The notes beneath the pieces are model-generated. The model did no database searches, was not told the DNA's origin, and was given only the letters and a program-made list of their open reading frames with translations. Source: an uncultured Pelagibacteraceae bacterium (GTDB taxonomy: Bacteria > Pseudomonadota > Alphaproteobacteria > Pelagibacterales > Pelagibacteraceae). Taken from it: a DNA stretch of 64,000 bases. Below, one piece after another: positions 46,417 through 55,312 of this stretch. The number at the start of each line of letters is the position of its first letter. Positions within the stretch are counted from its first letter, which is position 1. The stretch is taken from positions 39,354 through 103,353 of the forward strand of contig CACJRK010000001.1 in NCBI GenBank assembly GCA_902595795.1, given 5' to 3'. The translations under genes and the position numbers were made by a program.

Positions 46417-46931
46417 TATATTTTTTCAATTTTTACATTATCATTTGTGAAAACACAGATATCTGCCGCAACTCTAATTGCTTCTTTTGCAACTTCTTCA
46501 GCCGACATATCGCCCTTCATTAAAACTTTTCCTGCAGCTAATGCATAATTTCCTCCAGAGCCTATTCCAATCACATCGCCCTCAGGTTCTAGCACATCAC
46601 CAGTTCCAGAAATTATATAACTATTATTTTTATCTCCAACAGCCATTAACGCCTCTAATCTTCTTAAATATTTATCAGTTCTCCAATCTTTTGCTAATTC
46701 AACTGCAGCTCTTGATAAATTTCCTGCATGCTTCTCTAATTTTCCTTCCAATCTTTCAAATAGAGTTAAAGCGTCAGCAGTTGATCCTGCAAATCCAGCA
46801 ACTACATCTCTTTTTTCAATTTTTCTAACTTTTGAAGCAGTACTTTTTACAACAGTATTTCCCATACTAACTTGACCATCACCCGCAACTACTACTTCAT
46901 TATTTTTTCTAACTAATACAATTGTTGTCAT
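46416..46931 (-). CDS. hslV: ATP-dependent protease peptidase subunit HslV
   Basis: This proteasome-like threonine peptidase has a mature chain beginning at Thr2 (TTIVLVRK) after Met removal. The start at 46931 is therefore fixed by function. [25 protein letters not shown] and [12 protein letters not shown] are family motifs. It is 171 residues. No Shine-Dalgarno sequence precedes the ATG, and a heat-shock-like promoter ends only 6 bases before it. Forms an operon with hslU. Confidence 0.97.
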   Translation of the reverse strand: MTTIVLVRKNNEVVVAGDGQVSMGNTVVKSTASKVRKIEKRDVVAGFAGSTADALTLFERLEGKLEKHAGNLSRAAVELAKDWRTDKYLRRLEALMAVGDKNNSYIISGTGDVLEPEGDVIGIGSGGNYALAAGKVLMKGDMSAEEVAKEAIRVAADICVFTNDNVKIEKI

Positions 46932-46937
46932 AACTAA

Positions 46938-46966
46938 TAAATGGTAACTATTTTTGATACTTCAAG
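46938..46966 (-). promoter_or_regulatory. Candidate RpoH promoter of hslVU
   Basis: On the minus strand, CTTGAAG (46966-46960), a 15-base spacer and CCATTTA (46944-46938) match the heat-shock promoter pattern. The -10 ends 6 bases before the hslV ATG, which predicts a leaderless message. hslVU is a standard RpoH target. Confidence 0.55.
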
Positions 46967-46980
46967 TGTTCAGACTGATA

Positions 46981-47009
46981 TTGATATAGTGAGATTATGT
47001 ATGTATACC
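46981..47009 (+). promoter_or_regulatory. Candidate sigma-70 promoter of the his operon
   Basis: TTGATA (46981-46986), a 17-base spacer and TATACC (47004-47009) precede the hisB ATG (47021) by 11 bases, giving a very short leader. This is the only well-spaced -35/-10 pair I can see in the hslV-hisB gap on this strand. Confidence 0.45.
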
Positions 47010-47020
47010 ATTAAAAATAT

Positions 47021-47611
47021 ATGGCTAGAAAAGGAAAAGTATCTCGAAAAACAAAAGAAACAAGCATCAATGTTGAATTAAATATTGATGGCAAAGGCAA
47101 GTATCAAATTGACACTGGCATAGGATTCCTAGATCACATGCTTGAACAATTATCAAAGCATTCATTGATTGATTTAAAAGTTAAAGCAAAAGGAGATACT
47201 CATATTGATCTCCACCACACAACAGAAGATACAGGTATTGCCATCGGTGAGGCTTTAAAGAAAGCTGCTAAAAAATTTGTAGGAATAAAAAGATATGCTC
47301 ACACAGTTATTCCAATGGATGAAACTTTAACAAGGGTAGCTATTGATGTTTCAAATAGACCTTATTTAATTTGGAAAGTAAAATTGAAAGTTGAGAAACT
47401 TGGAGAAATGGATACAGAATTATTTAAAGAGTGGTTCCAAGCATTCTCTCAATCCGCAGGTATTACAATGCACGTTGAAAATATTTATGGTGATAATAGT
47501 CACCACATAATTGAGTCTTGTTATAAAGCATTAGCAAGATCTTTAAGAGCTGCATTAGAGATGGATCCAAGAAACAAAAAGAGCATTCCATCCACTAAAG
47601 GCTCATTATAA
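47021..47611 (+). CDS. hisB: Imidazoleglycerol-phosphate dehydratase
   Basis: Sixth step of histidine synthesis. Mn-binding His motifs are intact: [31 protein letters not shown], and [19 protein letters not shown]. It is monofunctional, 196 residues, without the phosphatase domain of the enterobacterial fusion. First gene of a hisB-hisH-hisA-hisF-hisE run; other his genes are outside the window. Confidence 0.97.
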   Translation: MARKGKVSRKTKETSINVELNIDGKGKYQIDTGIGFLDHMLEQLSKHSLIDLKVKAKGDTHIDLHHTTEDTGIAIGEALKKAAKKFVGIKRYAHTVIPMDETLTRVAIDVSNRPYLIWKVKLKVEKLGEMDTELFKEWFQAFSQSAGITMHVENIYGDNSHHIIESCYKALARSLRAALEMDPRNKKSIPSTKGSL

Positions 47612-47616
47612 GTTTA

Positions 47617-48243
47617 ATGAACGTCACAATTGTTGATTATAATTCGGGCAATATAAGCTCGGTAATAAATTCGTTTAGCGAGGTTGCTAAAGATAAAGTA
47701 AACCTCGAAGTTACTTCAGATTTAAGTAAGATTAAATCTAGTAATAAAGTGGTATTACCAGGGCAGGGCTCGTTTAAAAGTTGTGTTGATGCACTTAATA
47801 ATATTAATGGTTTAGTAGATACATTAAATGAATTTGCCATTATTAACAAAAGACCACTTCTAGGAATTTGTGTTGGATTACAAATGTTTGCAGACGTTGG
47901 ATATGAGGAAACAAAAACCAAAGGTCTTGGCTGGATATCGGGAAAGGTATCAAAAATAGATAATCAAAATGGAAAATACAAACTTCCTCACATTGGTTGG
48001 AACCAATTAAATATTATTAAGGATAGTAAAATCTTTAAAGGTATAGAAAATAATTCTCACATGTATTTCGTACACAGTTATGAATTTGTACCAGAGGATA
48101 AAAATGTAATTTCAGCAACAACAGATTATTCATCGAATATTGTTTGTTCAGTTGAAAAAGAAAATATTTTTGGAACTCAATTTCACCCAGAGAAAAGTGA
48201 TAAAATTGGACTTAAAATAATTGATAATTTTATAAATTTATAA
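47617..48243 (+). CDS. hisH: Imidazole glycerol phosphate synthase subunit HisH (glutaminase)
   Basis: This class I glutamine amidotransferase gives ammonia to HisF. The nucleophile Cys is in LLGICVGLQMFAD, and the catalytic His-Glu pair is in GTQFHPEKS. VVLPGQGSF forms the oxyanion region. Length 208. The gene lies 5 bases after hisB and 1 base before hisA. Confidence 0.97.
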   Translation: MNVTIVDYNSGNISSVINSFSEVAKDKVNLEVTSDLSKIKSSNKVVLPGQGSFKSCVDALNNINGLVDTLNEFAIINKRPLLGICVGLQMFADVGYEETKTKGLGWISGKVSKIDNQNGKYKLPHIGWNQLNIIKDSKIFKGIENNSHMYFVHSYEFVPEDKNVISATTDYSSNIVCSVEKENIFGTQFHPEKSDKIGLKIIDNFINL

Positions 48244-48244
48244 A

Positions 48245-48970
48245 ATGAAAATATTTCCAGCTATAGATATTAAAGATAAAAAATGTGTGAGGTTAGTTAA
48301 AGGAGACTTTGATAATAAAACTGTATATGAAATGTCACCAGTTGAACAAGCTAGGAAATATAAAGATTATGGTTTTAAAAATTTACATATAGTTGATTTA
48401 GATGGAGCCTTAACTGGAGAAACAGTTAGTTTAGATATTATTAAAGAAATAGTTAATAAATTTGATATTAAAATTGAAATTGGTGGAGGAGTAAGAAACT
48501 TAGAAAGTATTAAGAAATATACTGATGCTGGTGTCGAGAAAGTAATTTTAGGGAGTGCAGCCATAAAAGATAAAAACTTTTTAAAAGAAGCTTGTGAAAA
48601 ATTTCCAAATAAAATTGCCTTAGGTTTAGATGCAAAAGATGGGTATTTGTCTGTTTCAGGTTGGAGAGAAAATTCAAATCAATTAACTTTAGATTACTTA
48701 GGTGAAGTTAAGGATTATGGTGTAAGTAGATTGATTTACACTGATATTAACAAAGATGGAATGAAGCAAGGCCCAAATTTTAAGGAGACATCAAAAGTTG
48801 CCGATATTTCAAATTGTCCTGTAATAATATCTGGTGGTGTTTCTTCAATTGATGACATTAAAAAAGCTAAGGAAATAAATAATAGAAATATTGAGGGCAT
48901 TATAGTTGGAAAAGCTATCTATGATGGTGATATTAAATTAGAAGAACTAGTTAAGGAATTAGATGCTTAA
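48245..48970 (+). CDS. hisA: Phosphoribosylformimino-5-aminoimidazole carboxamide ribotide isomerase
   Basis: (beta/alpha)8-barrel isomerase of histidine synthesis. The catalytic Asp8 is in [22 protein letters not shown] and IISGGVSS are the two phosphate-binding turns, and [13 protein letters not shown] carries the second catalytic Asp. It is 241 residues and overlaps hisF by 8 bases. Confidence 0.97.
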   Translation: MKIFPAIDIKDKKCVRLVKGDFDNKTVYEMSPVEQARKYKDYGFKNLHIVDLDGALTGETVSLDIIKEIVNKFDIKIEIGGGVRNLESIKKYTDAGVEKVILGSAAIKDKNFLKEACEKFPNKIALGLDAKDGYLSVSGWRENSNQLTLDYLGEVKDYGVSRLIYTDINKDGMKQGPNFKETSKVADISNCPVIISGGVSSIDDIKKAKEINNRNIEGIIVGKAIYDGDIKLEELVKELDA

Positions 48971-49718
48971 AAATAGAATAATACCCTGTTTAGACGTTAA
49001 AAATGGACGTGTTGTAAAAGGTATTAATTTTGTAGATTTAAAAGATGCAGGTGATCCTGTTGAACAAGCTAAAATTTATTCAGATGGTGGAGCAGATGAA
49101 ATTTGTTTTTTAGATATTACTGCTTCAAATGAAAATCGAGATACTATTTATGACGTAGTTGAAAGAACTTCTAAGAATTGTTTTGTTCCTTTGACTGTTG
49201 GGGGAGGAGTTAGAAGTGTTGAAGATATTAATAAACTTCTAAATTGTGGAGCTGATAAGGTGTCTATAAATACTGCTGCAGTACAAAACTCAAAAGTGGT
49301 TGAGGAAAGTTCAAAAAAATTTGGTTCACAGTGTATTGTGGTTGCAATTGATGCTAAAAAAAATGCTAATAAATGGGAAATTTTTACTCATGGTGGAAGA
49401 AACAATACTGGAATTGATGCAATAGAATTTTCAAAGAAAATGGAAGATAGTGGGGCTGGTGAGTTACTTGTTACTTCAATGGATAGAGATGGTACTCAAG
49501 TTGGGTATGATATTGATCTTATGTCCAACATATCTTCAAAAGTAAATATTCCAGTTATTGCATCCGGAGGAGTTGGTACTTTAGATCATTTGGTTGATGG
49601 AATTAAATTAGGAAATGCTAGTGCAGTTTTAGCAGCATCGATATTTCATTACGGTAAACATTCTGTAAAAGAGGCTAAGGAGTATTTGGATTCAAAAGGA
49701 ATTCCTGTTAGAATTTAA
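48963..49718 (+). CDS. hisF: Imidazole glycerol phosphate synthase subunit HisF (cyclase)
   Basis: The cyclase uses HisH ammonia to form imidazole glycerol phosphate and AICAR. AICAR feeds the PurH reaction encoded at 57-59 kb. Catalytic Asp11 is in [14 protein letters not shown], the second in [13 protein letters not shown], and phosphate turns are TVGGGVRS and IASGGVGT. Length 251. Confidence 0.97.
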   Translation: MLKNRIIPCLDVKNGRVVKGINFVDLKDAGDPVEQAKIYSDGGADEICFLDITASNENRDTIYDVVERTSKNCFVPLTVGGGVRSVEDINKLLNCGADKVSINTAAVQNSKVVEESSKKFGSQCIVVAIDAKKNANKWEIFTHGGRNNTGIDAIEFSKKMEDSGAGELLVTSMDRDGTQVGYDIDLMSNISSKVNIPVIASGGVGTLDHLVDGIKLGNASAVLAASIFHYGKHSVKEAKEYLDSKGIPVRI

Positions 49719-49719
49719 T

Positions 49720-49992
49720 ATGCTGGATACATTAGAAAGCTTAATAAAACTTGCAAGAGAGAGAAAGGCTATTCCTATTGAAGGTTCCTATACTAATAAA
49801 TTGCTTACTGATAAATCATTAAGTAAAGCAAAAGTTTTAGAAGAGGTTGAAGAATTGATTGAAGCCGTAGAGGATAATTCTAATAAAATTCATGAAGCTG
49901 CAGATGTATTTTATCATCTGTTAATGTATCTTGAAGCAAATGATATAAAAATTGAAGAAGTGATGTTAGAATTAGAGAAAAGAAAAAAATGA
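49720..49992 (+). CDS. hisE: Phosphoribosyl-ATP pyrophosphatase
   Basis: Second step of histidine synthesis; a MazG-fold helical protein. It shows the metal-binding helices KVLEEVEELIEAVE and HEAADVFYHLLMYLEAN, with the conserved Glu and Asp residues. It is 90 residues, the stand-alone form without the HisI domain. Overlaps the HIT gene by 4 bases (ATGA). Confidence 0.93.
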   Translation: MLDTLESLIKLARERKAIPIEGSYTNKLLTDKSLSKAKVLEEVEELIEAVEDNSNKIHEAADVFYHLLMYLEANDIKIEEVMLELEKRKK

Positions 49993-50354
49993 GTTACGAT
50001 GATAATAATATATTTGCAAAAATCTTACGTGGAGAGATACCTTGTAATAAAATTTATGAGGATGAATTTATTTTGTCTTTTCATGATATAAATCCACAAA
50101 AAAAAATTCACGTATTAGTAATCCCAAAAGGAAAATATATAGATTTGGACGACTTTAGTGTAAATGCTTCTTCAGAGGAGATGGTAGGTTTGTTAAAAGG
50201 AATTAATATTGTGGCTAAAAAACTAGGTATTTCAACACAGGTAGGTAAAGGTTATAGAGCATTGGCAAATATTAGTGAACATGGAGGACAGGAGGTTCCT
50301 CATTTACACTTTCATTTATTTGGTGGTGAAAATGTTGGGAAAATGGTTGAGTGA
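49989..50354 (+). CDS. HIT-family (HinT-like) nucleotide-binding protein
   Basis: It is a histidine-triad phosphoramidase-type protein. NIFAKILRGEIPCNKIYED is the common N terminus, FHDINPQKKIHVLVIPK follows, and the triad is PHLHFHLFGG. It is 121 residues. The position right after hisE is frequent in Alphaproteobacteria. The physiological substrate is not known. Confidence 0.93.
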   Translation: MSYDDNNIFAKILRGEIPCNKIYEDEFILSFHDINPQKKIHVLVIPKGKYIDLDDFSVNASSEEMVGLLKGINIVAKKLGISTQVGKGYRALANISEHGGQEVPHLHFHLFGGENVGKMVE

Positions 50355-50854
50355 CAAAAGAAGTTGAAAGAAATTATTTAGAAATTAATTCTATCAATAA
50401 TTTAAAAGAAGTTAGCTTAATGTCTAAAGATTATTCTTTAACATTATCTGATCCTGTCAATTTTCAATTAAACAAATTTTTTTATAAAAATATTGGAAGA
50501 AACCACAAATGGATTGATCGATTAGCATGGACAGAAACTCAATGGATTGATTATGTATCTAATAAAAATGTAAAAACGTTTATTTTTAAAAAAAAAGAGG
50601 ATCTTGTAGGTTTTTTTGAACTTATTATTCACTTAGAAAAACAAGAGATTGAAATAGCATATTTAGGTTTATTAGAGGAATATCAAAATAAAAAATTAGG
50701 TTCATATTTGTTATCACAAGCAATTAAAAAATCTTTTAAATACAATGTAAAGAGAGTTTGGCTTCATACTTGTTCATTAGATCATAAAAATGCTCTAAAT
50801 AATTACGTTGCAAGAGGTATGAAAATTTACAAGACAGAAACTGCTATAATTTAG
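50351..50854 (+). CDS. GNAT-family N-acetyltransferase
   Basis: Acetyl-CoA-dependent acyltransferase fold. The acetyl-CoA loop is LLEEYQNKKLGSYLL (Q-x-x-K-x-G-type), preceded by the strand EIEIAYLGL, and the C-terminal motif is HTCSLDHKNALNNYVARGM. The start codon is GTG 50351, overlapping the HIT stop. It is 167 residues. The substrate is unknown; an amine or amino-acid acceptor is plausible only from the family. Confidence 0.86.
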   Translation: MTKEVERNYLEINSINNLKEVSLMSKDYSLTLSDPVNFQLNKFFYKNIGRNHKWIDRLAWTETQWIDYVSNKNVKTFIFKKKEDLVGFFELIIHLEKQEIEIAYLGLLEEYQNKKLGSYLLSQAIKKSFKYNVKRVWLHTCSLDHKNALNNYVARGMKIYKTETAII

Positions 50855-51399
50855 TTTTGAGTAGGTAGTTTGAATATATCTACATTAATTTCTTCATTTT
50901 TTCTAATTGATGATAAAAAAGTGATATTAAGATTTTGATATATATCTTTTGTTTGCCAACCTATTAAATTAAATGTTTTATTGTCGAAAAAAATATTTAT
51001 TTCATTATCATTTTCTACAATTGTATAATTTATATAAGATTCATCTATAATTTTTTCTTCAAGACTCTGTATTCTATTAATTAAAAAATTTTTGTCTAAA
51101 ATTAAATCTAATGGAGTTCTTTTTAGAGGGTAACGATAATAACTAACACTTGTTTTTATAACTAAAGATTTACCGTTTGAGACTAAAATTTTATTATTAC
51201 TACTTTCATATTTACAAAAAATTTTTTTGGGATACTGCACTGTACATTTCCCTTTCTCTATTTTGTGATTAATATTCTGTTCAAATTTAAAATTAATATT
51301 CTTTGTATTTTTGAGATTATTAGCAATATTTTCCTTATTGCTTGCAAATGAATTGGTAATTAAAAAAAATAGAATAAAAGTATATAAATATTTGAACAT
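50851..51399 (-). CDS. lolA: Outer-membrane lipoprotein carrier LolA
   Basis: This periplasmic chaperone carries lipoproteins from LolCDE to the outer membrane. Signal peptide (YLYTFILFFLITNSFAS) is followed by a half-barrel domain with FKFEQNINHKIEKGKCTVQYPKKI and TPLDLIL, which match the alphaproteobacterial LolA pattern. It is 182 residues. Downstream of ftsK with a 1-base overlap, the usual ftsK-lolA order. Confidence 0.9.
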   Translation of the reverse strand: MFKYLYTFILFFLITNSFASNKENIANNLKNTKNINFKFEQNINHKIEKGKCTVQYPKKIFCKYESSNNKILVSNGKSLVIKTSVSYYRYPLKRTPLDLILDKNFLINRIQSLEEKIIDESYINYTIVENDNEINIFFDNKTFNLIGWQTKDIYQNLNITFLSSIRKNEEINVDIFKLPTQN

Positions 51400-53483
51400 T
51401 ATAGAACGTCTCTTTTACCAACATGATTAGCCTTGCTAACAACACCGTCAGCTTCCATCATATCAATAATTCTTGCTGCTCTATTATACCCAATTTGAAG
51501 TTTTCTTTGAAGAAATGAGGTTGATGCCTTACCTTCAGATCTAATAATCTCTAAAGCCGATTGATAAAGTTCATCTTTTTCTCCTTGATTTTGACCGTCA
51601 TTGATTTCTTTTTCATCTGCAAAATTTAATATTTCATCTACGTAATCAGGCTCAGCTTGAATTCTAAGTGAGTTATTAATTTTTTCAATTTCATCTTCAG
51701 ATACAAATGGTGCATGTATTCTAACTATTTTATTTGCTGAAGACATATAAAGCATATCTCCTTTTCCAAGTAATTGTTCTGCTCCCTGTTCTCCAAGGAT
51801 AGTTCTACTGTCTATTTTTGAGGAAACTTGAAACGAAATTCTAGTTGGAAAATTTGCCTTGATAGTACCAGTAATTACATCAACACTTGGTCTTTGAGTA
51901 GCCATAATTATATGTATTCCTGCTGCTCGAGCCATTTGAGATAATTTTTGGATATAATTTTCAATTTCTTTACCTGCAACTAACATTAGGTCAGACATTT
52001 CATCAACAACTACAACAATGTAAGGCATAGGCAGTTTATGCTTAACATTATATCCATCAATATTTCTGACACCCTCTTTTGTCATAAGTCTGTATCTACT
52101 TTCCATTTCTTTAACCACCCAACCAAGCACAGAAGCTGCTTTTTTAGCCTCTGTAATTACTGGACAAAGTAGATGTGGAATCCCTTCGTACGTTGATAAT
52201 TCAAGCATTTTTGGATCTATCAAGATAAATTTACATCGATCTGGAGTATGTCGATAAAGTAGTGAAAGTATAATTGTGTTGATACAAACTGATTTTCCAG
52301 ATCCTGTAGTTCCTGCAATAAGTAGATGAGGCATTGATGCTAAGTCATCAACTATTGGTTGACCAGAAATATTCTTGCCTAGTGCAATAGGTAATTTAAT
52401 GTCTATTTTTTTAAAATCTTTATTATTTAAAATTTCACTTAAATAAACATTTTCTCTTGAATTATTTGGCAGCTCAATTCCAATTGTATTGCTGCCAGGT
52501 ATAGTAGCAATTCTTGCAGATTCTGAGCTTGTATTTCTTGCTATATCATCAGAAAGGTTAATTATTTTAGATACCTTGACTCCTGCAGCCGGCTCAAATT
52601 CATTAAGAGTAACCACAGGCCCATGGCTAACTTTTTTTATATTTCCATTAACACCAAAATCCATCAGTATCTTTTCCAAGAAATCAGAGTTGTATGTCTG
52701 GTTTTTATCTACATTTGCTCTTTCCTTTTTTGTTGGATATTTTAGTAAATCTAAATTAGGAATTTTGAATTTAACCTTATTATCTAATTTGTTTTCGTTT
52801 TTAATAAAAGGCAAATCTTCTTGAATAAGATTTTTAATTTCATCTTGTGGGATATACTCGTTAATTATTTCATTCTTATTTGTATAATTTTTTTCATTTT
52901 TATTAATTAAAATATTAAAAACTTTTTTTATAATAAGAAAATTTTTTTTTATGTTAAAATTGATACTAATCAAAAATAAAATTGTAACAAATAATATTAA
53001 AATATAATAAAAAATTCTTTCATTTAATTGTATCAATACATTTAGAAATGTTTGATTAAGATAGCTACCAACAAAACCTCCATTACCGTTTATATAAATT
53101 GTATAAATATCCGAGTAAAAGTGAGTAAAAAAAAGTGCCCCAAAAATAGAATATAAAATTAGATAAAAAATATTTTCAATAAATAAAAAAAATTCTTTTG
53201 TTTTAAATATGTTAGTACCTGTTATTATTATCGTAAAAGGAATTAAATACGCAATTAATCCAATAGATTGAAAAAATAAATCTGATACAAAACTACCTTT
53301 GAAGCCTAATAAATTTTGAATTTCTGTTTCTTTAGGAAAAATATAATTGGGATCATCAGGTGAGTATGTTATTAACGCACAAAGCAACATAATTCCTAAC
53401 ATAAAAACAATAATTCCAAAAATTTCTGCTAATCTTTTAATAGCGAAATTAAGTAATAAATTAGCTGTTTTTTTAATATTCAT
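51399..53483 (-). CDS. ftsK: DNA translocase FtsK
   Basis: This septal DNA pump clears and aligns chromosome termini during division. The N terminus has four membrane segments within the first 190 residues. A short linker is followed by the motor with Walker A GTTGSGKSVC and Walker B YIVVVVDEMSDLM. The C-terminal gamma winged helix (FLQRKLQIGYNRAARIIDMME) reads the polar KOPS motifs. It is 694 residues, compact because of the short linker. Followed by lolA. Confidence 0.97.
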   Translation of the reverse strand: MNIKKTANLLLNFAIKRLAEIFGIIVFMLGIMLLCALITYSPDDPNYIFPKETEIQNLLGFKGSFVSDLFFQSIGLIAYLIPFTIIITGTNIFKTKEFFLFIENIFYLILYSIFGALFFTHFYSDIYTIYINGNGGFVGSYLNQTFLNVLIQLNERIFYYILILFVTILFLISINFNIKKNFLIIKKVFNILINKNEKNYTNKNEIINEYIPQDEIKNLIQEDLPFIKNENKLDNKVKFKIPNLDLLKYPTKKERANVDKNQTYNSDFLEKILMDFGVNGNIKKVSHGPVVTLNEFEPAAGVKVSKIINLSDDIARNTSSESARIATIPGSNTIGIELPNNSRENVYLSEILNNKDFKKIDIKLPIALGKNISGQPIVDDLASMPHLLIAGTTGSGKSVCINTIILSLLYRHTPDRCKFILIDPKMLELSTYEGIPHLLCPVITEAKKAASVLGWVVKEMESRYRLMTKEGVRNIDGYNVKHKLPMPYIVVVVDEMSDLMLVAGKEIENYIQKLSQMARAAGIHIIMATQRPSVDVITGTIKANFPTRISFQVSSKIDSRTILGEQGAEQLLGKGDMLYMSSANKIVRIHAPFVSEDEIEKINNSLRIQAEPDYVDEILNFADEKEINDGQNQGEKDELYQSALEIIRSEGKASTSFLQRKLQIGYNRAARIIDMMEADGVVSKANHVGKRDVL

Positions 53484-53545
53484 ATAAATGAATCAATTTA
53501 ATCACTTTGTATCATCTAATTTTTATTGTTAAAATTAAAAATAAT

Positions 53546-54625
53546 ATGACAGTTTGTATACTTGGTAATAGTTTGACAGCCTTAACTTTGGCTAAAGCAC
53601 TAGTTAATCAAAATATTTATGTAAATATTCTTAGAAACAAAAAAAATCCCAATATCAGTCATACAAGAACAATTGGAATTTCAAAAAATAATATTGATTA
53701 TTTAAATAAAAATATAATCAATGTCGAAAAAATTCTTTGGAAAATAAAAAAAATTGAAATTTTTTCAGAAAATTTGAAAAAAGAGAAATTATTAAATTTC
53801 GAAGAAGATAATGAATATCTTTTTTCTATCACTCAAAATTTTAAATTGATTAGATTATTAGAAAAAGATTTGTCAAAAAATAAATTTTTTAAATTTAAGT
53901 ACGTAGAAAAATATAATTTATCTTTTTTAAATAAATATGATCTTATTATTAATTGCGATCCAAAAAATACTATTACAAATAGATACTTTAGTAGAAAAAT
54001 AACGAAAAAATATCATTGTCATGCTTATACTACTATTATTAAACATGATAAAATTTTAAATAATGTAGCTTTTCAAATTTTTACAAAAAATGGCCCTCTG
54101 GCTTTTCTACCAATTTCAGATAAAGAAACTTCAATCGTATTTTCTGTTCCTAATTCTGTTTTTGAAAAAAGAGAAAATATCAAAGAATTAATCAAAAGTA
54201 AAAATTTTAGATATAAGATTAAGAATATTGAGGAAATAAATAGTTTTGAGTTAAAATTTCAAAACTTAAGATCTTATTACCATGAAAATATATTAGCATT
54301 TGGAGATTTGTTACATAAGATTCATCCTTTAGCGGGACAAGGTTTTAATATGACTATCAGAGATATTAAAGTTCTTTTAAATATTATTAAAGACAAATTA
54401 GACTTAGGTTTACCTTTAGATAAATCTGTGAATTTAGAATTTCAAAAGAATATCAAACATAAAAATTTTATTTTTTCTAATGGGATTGATTTAATTTATG
54501 AATTTTTTAATGTTGAGAGAAAAATGAAAAATAGTTCATTAAGTCATTCAATTAAATTAATTGGCAAGTACCCACAGTTCAATAAATTATTTACAAAAAT
54601 TGCAGATAGAGGAGCTTTATTTTAG
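53546..54625 (+). CDS. UbiH/UbiF-family FAD-dependent monooxygenase
   Basis: Probable ubiquinone-pathway ring hydroxylase. The FAD loop is diverged (CILGNSLTALTLAKAL in place of GxGxxG), but the C-terminal motif ENILAFGDLLHKIHPLAGQGFNMTIRD is the classic UbiH-family GD/HP signature. It is 359 residues from ATG 53546; an earlier TTG at 53507 adds 13 residues and is unlikely. The ring position hydroxylated cannot be told from sequence. Divergent from ftsK and convergent with the Lon-domain gene. Confidence 0.85.
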   Translation: MTVCILGNSLTALTLAKALVNQNIYVNILRNKKNPNISHTRTIGISKNNIDYLNKNIINVEKILWKIKKIEIFSENLKKEKLLNFEEDNEYLFSITQNFKLIRLLEKDLSKNKFFKFKYVEKYNLSFLNKYDLIINCDPKNTITNRYFSRKITKKYHCHAYTTIIKHDKILNNVAFQIFTKNGPLAFLPISDKETSIVFSVPNSVFEKRENIKELIKSKNFRYKIKNIEEINSFELKFQNLRSYYHENILAFGDLLHKIHPLAGQGFNMTIRDIKVLLNIIKDKLDLGLPLDKSVNLEFQKNIKHKNFIFSNGIDLIYEFFNVERKMKNSSLSHSIKLIGKYPQFNKLFTKIADRGALF

Positions 54626-55270
54626 TTATTGCAGTGTTGTATTATTAAAAATATCATTGGTATAAGTACTTAAAATTTCAGCTATTTTATTTTTTCTAAT
54701 ATTAAGGTTTTCTGCTTCTAATAAAATTTGTTTTTCCTCCAGTGAAAACGGTGATGCCATTGCCAAAGCATTTATTATTTCGTCTAAACTTTGTTTTTCA
54801 AGCTGTTTCCAATTAATTATAAATCCTCTCTTTTCAAACAATGATTTCAAATCTTTAAAAATTAACTCAAGATCGGCAAATTTAAGCTCTTCTTTTTTTT
54901 CACTAAGGTCGTGATGAAATCTTTTAAAATCAACTTCATATTCTCTGTATTTTTTATTTGAGGTTATTTCTTTCATCACCTGAAATCTAATAAAGCCTTT
55001 AAGTTCAATTAAGTATCTTCCATCTTCAGTTTCTTTAAAAGTTGTTATTTTACCAAGACAGCCAATGTTGTGTAATTTTGGTATTGATATATCATTTCCT
55101 GAGCTCTTCGGTTGTATCATTCCTATAAGCTTATTTGTTTTCATGCTATGATCGATCATTTCTATATATCGTGGCTCAAAAATATTTAACGGAACTGTAG
55201 TCTTAGGAAAAATAATAAAATTGTTTATAGGAAAAACAGGTATTATTTCGGGTAAATCAGTTATTTTCAT
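54626..55270 (-). CDS. Lon N-terminal (LON substrate-binding) domain protein
   Basis: Stand-alone LON-N domain protein of 214 residues, without the ATPase and protease parts of Lon. IPVFPINNFIIFPKTTVPLNIFEPRY, MIQPK and GCLGKITTFKETEDGRYLIELKGFIRF (here described in pieces) match the domain's beta-rich half. A helical C-terminal half holds the ALAMASPFSLEEKQILLE motif. It is a common alphaproteobacterial gene of unknown role. It may bind unfolded substrates, by analogy only. Confidence 0.88.
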   Translation of the reverse strand: MKITDLPEIIPVFPINNFIIFPKTTVPLNIFEPRYIEMIDHSMKTNKLIGMIQPKSSGNDISIPKLHNIGCLGKITTFKETEDGRYLIELKGFIRFQVMKEITSNKKYREYEVDFKRFHHDLSEKKEELKFADLELIFKDLKSLFEKRGFIINWKQLEKQSLDEIINALAMASPFSLEEKQILLEAENLNIRKNKIAEILSTYTNDIFNNTTLQ

Positions 55271-55312
55271 ATTTGCATTTTATACATCAATTAAAAAGTT
55301 TCACTGAACCTA

